Below are positions 1-6,093 of a DNA stretch of 6,093 nt, piece by piece. Both the position numbers and the translations under genes were made by a program. The notes beneath the pieces were generated by a model, which had not been told where the DNA came from, did not search any database, and saw only the letters and a program-made list of their open reading frames with translations. This DNA comes from CALMFT01 sp041674565 (GTDB taxonomy: Bacteria; Patescibacteriota; Gracilibacteria; Absconditabacterales; Absconditicoccaceae): the NCBI GenBank assembly GCA_041674565.1, contig JBAYVQ010000059.1:1-6093 (forward strand), given 5' to 3'. The first letter of the stretch is position 1; each line of letters opens with the position of its first letter.

Positions 1-1
1 A

Positions 2-703
2 GCTGGAGCATTCCCCGTCACTATTACACAAGCATCTTTTCAAGAAGCTACACAAATGTGAGCAAAAGCTTTTTTTGAAGATAAATACGGCGATATAGTA
101 AGAGTTGTGTCCGTAGACCGAATCGACGCTGATGGGAATGTCAGTAAAAAATATCACTCTCTAGAGTTGTGTGGTGGTACGCACGTAGCTAATACCAAAG
201 ACATAGGATCATTTGTGATAATCTGACAACAAGCGGTAGCAAGCGGCGTCAAGAGAATCACTGCTTATACGGGTCCCAAAGTGATTGAGTACATACAAGA
301 AAGAAATATGTTTTTGAGTTCTTTGGCAGAAAAACTCAACTGTCCTATCGGGCAAATGAAAGAGAGATTAGATAAAGTATTGAGCGAGAGTTGTGATCTT
401 AGAAAAAGATTAGAAAGTAGTAACCGAGGTATTCTTGAGGATATAACACATAACAGAATGGATCATTCAAAGTCATCAAGTTACTCATACTTTAATTTAA
501 ATCAGGGCATAACTGAATATCGATCCGTAAAAGAAATTGTACCTTTTCTTAAAAGCAGAAATTTAGAATGAAATCTCGTATTCGAAGATCGCGATTGAGG
601 CTTTCTTATTTGGTCTAGTCGACTTAATGCAAAAAAGCTCATGACTGAATTAGGTCGAAAGGGTGGCGGGAATGAACAGCTATGTCAGTGAAAAATAAGT
701 TAA
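2..703 (+). CDS. alaS: Alanyl-tRNA synthetase, C-terminal part (5' end outside the window)
   Basis: AlaRS charges tRNA-Ala in the cytoplasm and removes mischarged Ser or Gly with an internal editing domain. The window opens inside that editing domain. Seen are MGAKAFFEDKYGD (family: GAMALFGEKY), the zinc-site motif LELCGGTH with Cys at 170-172 and His at 182-184, then a D-I-G-S-F segment and ASGVKRITAYTG (family: AAGVRRIEAVTG). A charged helical stretch at about 300-430 and a short C-Ala domain ending GRKGGG...CQG follow (family: GGKGGG...AQGG). Five in-frame TGA codons (59, 224, 569, 596, 689) read as Gly; those at 59 and 689 match family glycines. The true stop is TAA at 701-703. From the TG motif to the end there are about 144 residues, fewer than the roughly 200 of E. 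coli AlaRS, so C-Ala is reduced. The aminoacylation domain lies upstream of the window. Identification is firm. Confidence 0.97.
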
Positions 704-710
704 TGAGCGT

Positions 711-1235
711 CTATATCCTGTATACCTTCCTTCTTGGTGAAGGTTTTTTTTCGGTTTGTGGCAAAAGACCAGAATTATTCATAAAGTCTCCAATAACGTT
801 TATAGCCTGAGGAGCATTTGGTTGTAAGACATCATTGATATATGGTCTATAGAGCAAAAGACCTGTTTTTGGACAAAACAGAAGTTGCAAACTGGTAGAT
901 TGAGATTGGGAAACAAATCCTACAATGTGCACCTTGCAAGTATCTGAGGATTCAGCATAGTCTACAAATATCTTACGATCAGGTGAAACCACACCACCAC
1001 GCACTGCTTGAAATAACATACCACGATGCTCGGTGGTATCTTGATCTATATTCATACTTTTGTTGATAATATCCATAGCTTGCCCACGCAAAGAATCTGG
1101 CACACCACAATAGCCGTCAGAGCGATCTTGAGCGATGGCAGCCCCGATTGTCATGGAGAGCAAAAAACTCATGGCAATGTGTTTCAATCACCATACTGAT
1201 GATCATAGAGTATCAAATTTATTGAGTCCTCCCAT
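711..1235 (-). CDS. Small probable secreted protein, unknown function
   Basis: I do not recognise a family. The feature that stands out is a signal peptide: K-H-I-A, a hydrophobic run (MSFLLSMTIGAAIA) and an AIA|QD cleavage site, followed by a polar mature part of about 139 residues. The mature part has three cysteines (in GYCG, DTCK and LFCP) and a basic, proline-containing tail (KKPSPRRKVYRI) before TAG at 713-711. An odd cysteine count rules out full internal pairing. The start is uncertain. ATG at 1235 is used here because the frame stays open with TGA as Gly (at 1190 and 1205) and a weak GGTG lies 4 nt upstream, giving 174 residues. TTG at 1187 would give a classic short signal peptide (158 residues), and ATG at 1262 is also open. 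The gene converges on alaS, whose stop is 7 bp away. No TGA codon lies in the part downstream of 1187. Confidence 0.7.
724..751 (+). terminator. Probable intrinsic terminator of alaS
   Basis: ACCTTC (724-729) pairs with GAAGGT (739-744) around a 9-nt loop, and seven T's follow immediately (745-751). An alternative fold is CCTTC/GAAGG with a 5-nt loop. It begins 20 nt after the alaS stop, the expected place. It also lies within the last 14 codons of the convergent gene on the minus strand. On that strand the hairpin is preceded, not followed, by the homopolymer (A's), so it should act on plus-strand transcription only. The stem is short, so the call is likely rather than certain. Confidence 0.6.
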
Positions 1236-1251
1236 AATACACCGATTATCT

Positions 1252-1270
1252 TTGTATTGCATCAATACAA
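1252..1270. repeat. Perfect inverted repeat, possible operator or leader hairpin
   Basis: TTGTATTG (1252-1259) and CAATACAA (1263-1270) are exact reverse complements separated by the 3 bases CAT. The site lies between the TATAAT at 1321-1316 and the preferred ATG at 1235 of the secreted-protein gene, so it would fall in that gene's leader. It could bind a dimeric repressor or fold as a small RNA hairpin. The ATG of an alternative upstream start (1262-1260, minus strand) is exactly its loop. The repeat is directly seen; its role is inferred. Confidence 0.5.
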
Positions 1271-1315
1271 TACCATTTTTTGTTGTTTGATATTTACGGC
1301 AATTGAGAACAATAT

Positions 1316-1321
1316 ATTATA
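1316..1321 (-). promoter_or_regulatory. -10 box for the secreted-protein gene
   Basis: Read on the minus strand this is a perfect TATAAT. A TTGACA lies only 6 bp upstream of it (1332-1327), too close to serve as its -35. At the normal 17-bp distance the hexamer is AGATAT-like and poor. If used, transcription would start near 1309 and give a leader of about 70 nt carrying the inverted repeat. Confidence 0.4.
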
Positions 1322-1462
1322 GTATCTTGTCAATCGTAATATCTCTTGTATTTAAATAATACACCTCTATTATTCAGTGATACTCCAGTATTGGTGAGCC
1401 AATTATTAGTATCTCATGCCATCTGAATTGGGACGAATAATAATCCGGCTAGTACGGACAAA

Positions 1463-2515
1463 ATGCCCACACTTACTTCAGGGGTATATAATTTTGGTGC
1501 CACGATTCTGGGGTTTTTTGTTGACATATCCCTACCATTTTCTTGTTTTGTTATGATTCGTAAAATCCTCATTCACGCTTACTTGCATCTCGTCAAAGAT
1601 AGTAAGTTGATAACACTATCTTTATCAACTATGTTTGCCCATAGTTTTATTTTTGTTCTGATTATTCTTTATAATCTTTATTTTTACTTAGAAAACGAAT
1701 TTAATCTACATACTAGCAACCAAGTTATCAAATACGTTATAGAGTTGCTTAGCTTTGAAGATATAGGATGGAAGCTATTTTTTATCACAGTAATACTGTT
1801 CTTTGGGTATTTTGTTTTAGCTCCGATAGGGGAGTGAGCCATAGTAAAATACTTACATGCAGATCACAAAAAAAGTATTACCAAGGCCATCAGCGAGTGA
1901 ACAAAAAGTTTTTTTGCTATCACAAAATACGAAGCAATGACTTTTGCCTTCAATGTGATTATCTTTCTCAATATACTCTCCAAGGTATTTGTCTACGAGT
2001 TGGATAACATACTAGTCTTCAGTGTGCTAGGGATATGGCTATTGTTCATTATCCTAGTTACTTGCATGTTTCAGTTTACGAAAACTATCATTATCCTAGA
2101 AGGATTGCCCGTGATGGATGCTATCAAAAAGTCGTTTTATATGAGCTTTGAAAATCTTGCTGTAACAATTAGGTTGGTTGTTATTACTATGCTGTTCAAC
2201 CTAAGGCTCTTGTTCAACGTCATTTTTGTTATTGGTATACCACTGGCAGGAGTTATCATATTGCAAGTATTTGGAGTTGTGTGACCCATAGCAGATACCG
2301 TTGTGTATATACTATTTTTTAGTGTACTACTGTTTTTGGCCTATATCAATACTTTGATCGAATGATATTTCAGAATATATCGATATTTGTGATATTTGGA
2401 AATAAGCTGAGACACAGAGAGGCTAGAAAAACTTGGGGTAAGAAAATCCTCTAATGGATGATTATTTGATACTCAGCACATTGACGAGATGAAATTATTG
2501 GAGATGGCTAGCTAG
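1463..2515 (+). CDS. Polytopic integral membrane protein, 350 residues, unknown function
   Basis: With TGA as Gly (1835, 1898, 2282, 2363, 2390, 2408, 2459) the frame runs unbroken from ATG at 1463 to TAG at 2513-2515. Hydrophobic segments lie at about residues 10-32, 52-76, 103-123, 160-178, 183-206, 234-273 (probably two) and 276-300, so about seven to eight membrane spans. A polar stretch with A-D-H-K-K at about 131-150 connects spans 3 and 4. A charged soluble tail occupies 311-350. The layout, with a GEGAIVKY turn, a following K-S-I-T-K-A-I-S-E-G-T-K helix and a later EGLPVMDAIKKSF motif, recalls the glycerophosphodiester phosphodiesterase membrane-domain type of proteins common in Patescibacteria. 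No catalytic motif is seen. That resemblance is recalled from the family pattern and has not been tested. The last 21 bases overlap the convergent gene. The start lacks a ribosome binding site, and earlier TTG starts (1346, 1391) remain possible. Confidence 0.88.
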
Positions 2516-3637
2516 GTGTTTGAGCGCATTGGAGAGCTCTTGTTGTTCAATAACAGTGAGGTTAAAAAAGCTGCTAAACTCTATCAAAGGAAGGATGCTA
2601 CCCATAAATAAATATCTATGATTTGGATCCTGACTGTTACAGACAAAATAAAGATGTCTCAAATAAAAGCGCTTTAGCTCATCAGATAAGTACATCCTAA
2701 ATGGATGATCTTTTGGTAAGTAAGCTACAAATCGATACTTGGTATATATTTGTTCAAGGGATCGTGTACCCATCAGCGCACCCTGTCCAGTTTTTTTTGA
2801 ATCTAATGTGCCACCAGCTATGGCTGCGATAGCCTGGGCATGAGAGCGGATATCAGACTTTGCTTCTTCAAGATACACAAGATCGGTAGAGAGTTTTTGT
2901 GCAACCATAGCGAATAAGCCCTGACGCAAAGATGACTCTATAACGGTATGTGCTTCGAATTCAAGATTACCGGGCTCATTATACAGTGTCCTATAGATAC
3001 CTACATTATGTACCAATTTGTTGTACCAACGGGTCGGGTCATGATATATTCTAGCAAGGTCCAATATCATTGCCAATATACTGTGCCATCCATCCTTCTC
3101 AAACTGTACATGATGCGAAAGTTCGGCGATAAAAACCGATTCACTCACAGGACCACCGTGAAAACATACACTAGATATATCAGCATGTGCACAGTCCAGC
3201 CATAAGCGGTTGAGCAAGCATCTTGTGGTATCGAGTTTTGGCGCACCTAGCTCCGTGTACAAACCAAGAAGATATCAGTAGTAATGAGAGGACACATTAT
3301 GACTTTGCTTAGCATCCTGAATCAATTTTGCAAAACAATGAAACGACAGAGCATCTGGAAAACAATCTTGTAGAGCGTTGCCTTGATCTGCATTTTGCTT
3401 ATTAAGAAAGTCCGAGATAAGCGAACTATACTTAGCTATATGAGGAGTGACGCGATTATGTAGAGCGGCAATATCAGCAGCAAGTTTTTGTTTGGCATCA
3501 TGCGTACTAGGTTTGGCATGGTGATATATGTGGCCAGACAGTACCAATATTAAATCCATTACCAATAACCCTTTACCAATGCGTTTACACTGCCTACCTA
3601 TCCCACGATCAAAAAATTCATTGATATGTTGCAACAT
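2495..3637 (-). CDS. Unknown helical, histidine-rich protein, 380 residues
   Basis: I do not recognise this protein. One in-frame TGA (3277-3275, residue 121, context HYYGYLLG) splits it under the standard code into pieces at 3275-3661 and 2495-3262. As Gly it joins them in the same frame, ending at TAA 2497-2495. ATG at 3637 is chosen over TTG at 3661 because a promoter with -35 at 3684-3679 and -10 at 3660-3655 would start transcription after 3661. The protein looks soluble and mostly alpha-helical. It has one moderately hydrophobic stretch near residues 23-37, many histidines and several cysteines, but no regular zinc motif. A Gly- and Lys-containing loop (GGTLDSKKTGQG) lies around residues 275-286; it is not a proper P-loop. 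It is the last gene of the minus-strand cluster, 65 bp after the MarC-type gene, and its 3' end overlaps the convergent membrane-protein gene by 21 bp. Confidence 0.85.
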
Positions 3638-3654
3638 CAAAAAGTATACACGAT

Positions 3655-3684
3655 ATAACAAGATATCATTTAATTATTTGTCAA
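3655..3684 (-). promoter_or_regulatory. Sigma-70-type promoter for the 380-residue protein gene
   Basis: On the minus strand a consensus TTGACA (3684-3679) is followed after 18 bp by TGTTAT (3660-3655), four of six matches to TATAAT. It lies in the 65-bp gap after the MarC-type gene. The expected transcription start near 3648 leaves about 10 nt before ATG 3637, an almost leaderless message. A TATACT further down (3645-3640) is another possible -10 but has no -35 at the right distance. Confidence 0.55.
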
Positions 3685-3702
3685 TAGAGTACAAATGCAA
3701 AT

Positions 3703-4299
3703 TTATATATTCAATAGTATCATCTGGACGCCTATCGCCAATAATAACAGTCACATAATTCTCGTGATAAGAGCTATTCACAGATCTCAAAGAAGTCTTT
3801 GGAGATATATGGAGTATCTTACAGTTACGTAGTATACCAAACAGGAAACAACTATCGCACACAGTAAGGGAAGTAAAACGTCATATCCCATATCAAACCA
3901 GCCTATTACATAAGCAAGACTACCAGGGCCAGCGACCAATGGCATAGTAAGAGGTATAATAAGCCCTCTGCCAGCAATATCGCTCATTTTTTTACCAGTT
4001 TTACGATATCCTGCAGGTAGCATACCTACTGCCATACGAAATGCATTGTAAGTAATGACTAAACCTCAGGCTATCTTGAAATATCTCATATTCAAGCCAA
4101 ATAATTCCAGTAATTCCATCCCCACAAAACCTCCTACAACCAATATAAGTAAAGCAGCAAAAGACATAATTCTTGCATCTTTTTTTGCGACAGAGAAATT
4201 GGCACTTGGATTGGTTGCTAGATAGTACGGTATGATAGCGAAGGGATCCAAGATCGCTATTAGTGGTATAAATATCTGAAAAAAGAGCTCTCGAGTCAT
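3703..4299 (-). CDS. MarC-family (UPF0056) integral membrane protein
   Basis: MarC-family proteins are six-span inner-membrane proteins; some relatives transport small neutral amino acids, but the role of most is unknown. With TGA as Gly at 4068, 3789, 3780 and 3753 the gene encodes 198 residues, the usual family size, ending at TAA 3705-3703. Seen in order: FIPLIAILDPFAIIPYYLA (about 10-28, family FxxLFxxxDPxGxxPxF), a second span at about 46-66, YFKIAGGLVITYNAF (73-87, family FRIAGGILLF), the PLTMPLVAGPGSL loop (117-128, family PLAIPLLAGPG), a span at 141-160, and ALITRIMGLLLLAIGVQMIL (176-195, family RIMGLILAAIAVQ). The Gly of RIMG and the first Gly of AGG are encoded by TGA, which strongly supports the code assignment. 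No Shine-Dalgarno sequence precedes ATG 4299. The substrate cannot be told from sequence. It sits between two genes of unknown function. Confidence 0.95.
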
Positions 4300-4325
4300 G
4301 CCTACACAGTAATAAATACATAGTA

Positions 4326-4354
4326 AGTATAAGCTGAAATAAGAAAATTTGCAA
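4326..4354 (-). promoter_or_regulatory. Sigma-70-type promoter for the MarC-family gene
   Basis: On the minus strand TTGCAA (4354-4349) is followed after exactly 17 bp by TATACT (4331-4326), five of six matches to TATAAT. It fills the 65-bp gap between the upstream unknown gene (stop at 4365) and ATG 4299. The expected transcription start near 4319 gives a leader of about 20 nt. The MarC-type gene may therefore be transcribed independently of the two genes upstream. Confidence 0.5.
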
Positions 4355-4365
4355 GCATCTCTTGC
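4351..4365 (-). terminator. Small hairpin after the 253-residue gene, possible weak terminator
   Basis: GCAAG (4365-4361) pairs with CTTGC (4355-4351) around a 5-base loop on the minus strand. It starts within the stop codon of the upstream gene and is followed by AAATTTTCTTATTT. The stem is short and the T run is broken, so termination would be partial at best. It overlaps the -35 box of the next promoter. Confidence 0.25.
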
Positions 4366-5126
4366 TAGAATTTTACGCCAAACTGATCAGAAATCATTTT
4401 TTGACGTCTAAGTTTATCAGCAGCAATTCACAAACTCTTATCCAATATCTCATATAGACATACCGCAGTGTGCTCACAAGCACTTGGAGTAGCGTGCTCC
4501 AGTGGCAGCATTTGGTTAAAAAATGTTGTATATTTTTCGATAAAGGTTTTCACGTATCTATCTCGAATCCTATAGAGATCCTGGTATTTTTCTCCAAATA
4601 TATCTTTGAGTTCTTCTTGATGAAAAGAGTGCAGCGTATTGTTATCTATACCGACTAAAAAGCACTTACCCATTATCCTCTGCTCTATCGAGTTGCCATG
4701 GAGCAATGAAGAAAGAGTCTCTATAGCTTCCTGAGATTTCACACTAAAATCAAAATACTCGTCAATAAATATCGGGTTATCCAAAAAATATTCCTTCAGA
4801 TGTGCAATATTGCTTTTGAATACTTCCAAATCTTGGACAATGTAGGAATAAGGATAAGGTATGGACGAGTCATGAGCCGCTAGAGATATTTGTTTGCTAA
4901 TGTCTGCCAGCTGCACTATCTGTATATATAAACCCAAAAGAGCAAAAAATGAAAATACTGATTTGTCTTCCAAGACATTGAAACGTCAGTGTACAATTGC
5001 TTCATAGCTTTTGTAAGCTTTTTGCAAATCTAAGAGATACTTGAGCTCTGATTCGGAAAAAAGCGATAATCTGTCCTTGTAGCGGTCAATAAGAGGGTAC
5101 TTAGATGGTCAAAAGTAAGATAACAT
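4365..5126 (-). CDS. Unknown protein, 253 residues
   Basis: I do not recognise this protein. Three TGA codons read as Gly (5111-5109 residue 6, 4988-4986 residue 47, 4430-4428 residue 233) give one frame from ATG 5126 to TAG 4367-4365. Under the standard code only residues 52-232 would be found. It looks alpha-helical and soluble, with one hydrophobic stretch at about residues 57-73 (VFSFFALLGLYIQIVQL) that could be a buried helix or a membrane segment. It is rich in Glu, Lys, Tyr and Phe, with a charged helix around residues 170-200 and a basic C-terminal end (DKLRRQK). There is no signal peptide. It starts 18 bp after the stop of the O-antigen ligase-type gene, in the same frame and without its own clear promoter or ribosome binding site, so it is probably co-transcribed and perhaps translationally coupled. 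A role linked to that enzyme is plausible but unproven. Confidence 0.85.
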
Positions 5127-5144
5127 GATTCGTAAGTTATAGAT

Positions 5145-6093
5145 TTAATCATTTTTTCTGGTACCCAGCCACAAACCATACAAGAGCATAAGCGGCCAAA
5201 ATGACATTTTGTCACCTAGAGAGTGTAATACCAAACCACATATAGATAATCAGATCAGTCCAATATTGCAAGCAAGCAATACCAATCTATGGTTATCCCA
5301 ACGCGAAATATTGGTATCCTGTCGATAGTTTTTAACTTTATTCCATCCGTTATGAATGAGTCAGCTTATATTGAAATATACATAATACGCGAACCAAGCA
5401 AGAAAGCCAAATATACCGTATTCTATTCGTATTTGCAGATATTGATTTTCTGGATTGAATCATACACCCAATTGGTGACTTGCTGGTCAAGCAGTACCCG
5501 CACCAAGTCCTCGCAATCGATCTGTCTTCAATATCTCTATGGATTTCAAAAATGCATTGATGTGACCAGTATTACTAAACTGCCTCCCTGGACCAAATAT
5601 TTCGTAATAAAAGTACACTCAAACCAATGCTCCTAGGCCGACCAAAGGCACAAACAGATACTTGAGATACTTGAGAGCCTGCCTGCCGTACAATAAGAAA
5701 AATAACAGCACTGTTTGTATGATCCACGTCAGCCAAGCCGACCTAGAAAACGTACTGAAAATATTGAGCATATACAATAAACCATAAAATACCTGTTCGG
5801 TTCTGGGGGCTCTTCTCAAATATATAAGGAAAAAGAAAGGCCAAAAAGCAACTAAGTAGAAACCATAAAAGATAGGCCTTTCTCGCAAAAACTGATTCCT
5901 TGGTGCTCCATGATCCAGCGCTGCGTAGTACACTGCTGGAGGTCTCTCTCCAATATTGCCTTCATATACATGTCTATCATAGCCAAATAACTTGAGAGCT
6001 CAAGGCAGAGTACTAATGATAAAGTACCACAATAGTCCAAAACCGATAATCCATTTCATCAGTTCAGCATACAACAAAGTCAAACGTTTTGTA
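5145..6093 (-). CDS. O-antigen ligase/polymerase-type membrane protein (Wzy_C/WaaL superfamily), C-terminal part
   Basis: Proteins of this superfamily are polytopic membrane glycosyltransferases that polymerise or transfer lipid-linked glycans outside the inner membrane. The gene runs off the window edge at 6093. At least 315 C-terminal residues are present, ending at TAA 5147-5145. Six TGA codons are read as Gly (6002, 5621, 5489, 5462, 5363, 5252). Seen in order: two spans before a large outside loop, the Ser-Arg motif TFSRSAWLTW (about 5731-5760) typical of the superfamily, a span with VLLFFLLYG, another at YLFVPLVGLGALVGVYFYY, the glycine-rich GLGAGTAGPAS (5510-5478), and ENQYLQIRIEYGIFGF (5450-5403). 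The last matches the family's (H/E)NxYLxxxxExGxxGF region. Further spans run to the C-terminal end (TRKND). TGA encodes one Gly of the GLGAGTAGPAS stretch. Whether it acts as ligase, polymerase or protein glycosyltransferase cannot be told. The 253-residue gene follows after 18 bp. Confidence 0.92.

Larger units (their letters stand above)
1236..1462. promoter_or_regulatory. Divergent intergenic region between the secreted-protein and membrane-protein genes
   Basis: This 227-bp AT-rich stretch separates two genes transcribed away from each other, so promoters for both should lie here. For the minus-strand gene there is a perfect TATAAT (1321-1316) without a good -35 box. For the plus-strand gene only a weak TTGTCA (1327-1332), 16 bp, TATTTA (1349-1354) combination was found. 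A perfect inverted repeat lies at 1252-1270. The plus-strand frame of the downstream gene is open back to TAA at 1337, through one TGA at 1424, so an N-terminal extension of that gene from TTG at 1346 or 1391 cannot be excluded. No other gene is visible. Confidence 0.5.

Noticed and set aside
1327..1332. TTGACA on the minus strand as the -35 box of the TATAAT at 1321-1316
   Set aside because: The spacing is only 6 bp (normal is 16-18), so the two cannot form one promoter.
1768..2007. Open frame on the plus strand
   Set aside because: It is an out-of-frame shadow of the membrane-protein gene, which has consistent membrane spans in its own frame.
2521..2555. Possible terminator hairpin (GAGC/GCTC) after the membrane-protein gene
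   Set aside because: The stem is only 4 bp with a 10-base loop and no T run follows.
2948..3205. Open frame on the plus strand
   Set aside because: It lies wholly antisense to the 380-residue gene and its product has no recognisable features.
3674..3862. Open frame on the minus strand between the MarC-type and 380-residue genes
   Set aside because: It overlaps the C-terminal RIMG region of MarC in a different frame and has no support of its own.
4001..4354. Open frame on the minus strand with a hydrophobic start
   Set aside because: It overlaps the MarC-family gene in another frame; the MarC frame has clear family motifs.
5030..5215. Open frame on the minus strand across the junction of the ligase-type and 253-residue genes
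   Set aside because: It overlaps the end of one gene and the start of the next out of frame; both have better-supported frames.
5289..5636. Open frame on the plus strand
   Set aside because: It is antisense to the O-antigen ligase-type gene, whose motifs fix the true frame.
1..6093. Genes broken by many premature TGA stops, i.e. a decayed or pseudogene-rich region
   Set aside because: The interruptions are TGA only, reading frames never shift, and the joined proteins match their families in length and motifs. Recoding explains all of them.
1..6093. TGA read as tryptophan (table 4) or as selenocysteine
   Set aside because: TGA falls on conserved glycines in AlaRS and MarC, ordinary TGG Trp codons are present, and no selenocysteine-type context or hairpin is needed to explain so many sites.

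Overview
The window comes from a bacterium that reads UGA as glycine (translation table 25), which points to the Absconditabacteria (SR1) / Gracilibacteria (BD1-5) group of the Patescibacteria (CPR). Read with the standard code, most genes here fall apart into short pieces. With TGA as Gly they become full-length, uninterrupted proteins. I count 26 in-frame TGA codons in six genes. Several sit where the protein family has a glycine: in the alanyl-tRNA synthetase, in the MarC-family protein (including its C-terminal R-I-M-G motif) and in the glycine-rich stretch of the O-antigen ligase-type protein.

Layout: (1) 1-703, plus strand, the 3' end of alaS (editing domain and C-Ala tail), followed by a hairpin-plus-T-run terminator at 724-751. 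(2) 711-1235, minus strand, a small probable secreted protein converging on alaS; the alaS terminator lies inside its 3' coding end. (3) 1236-1462, a divergent intergenic region with a perfect 8-bp inverted repeat and a TATAAT -10 box facing the secreted-protein gene. (4) 1463-2515, plus strand, a polytopic membrane protein of 350 residues. Its 3' end overlaps the next gene tail to tail by 21 bp. (5) 2495-6093, minus strand, four genes in the same direction. In transcription order these are an O-antigen ligase/polymerase-type membrane protein (5' end outside the window), an unknown 253-residue protein 18 bp downstream, a MarC-family membrane protein with its own promoter-like sequence, and an unknown 380-residue protein with a TTGACA promoter.

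The minus-strand cluster has a cell-envelope flavour: a glycan polymerase/ligase-type protein and a MarC-type membrane protein, each followed by a soluble-looking protein I do not recognise. The functional link is inferred from order and spacing only. No start codon in the window has a good Shine-Dalgarno sequence, and two predicted promoters leave leaders of only about 10-20 nt. No tRNA, rRNA, CRISPR array, insertion sequence or other mobile element was seen.
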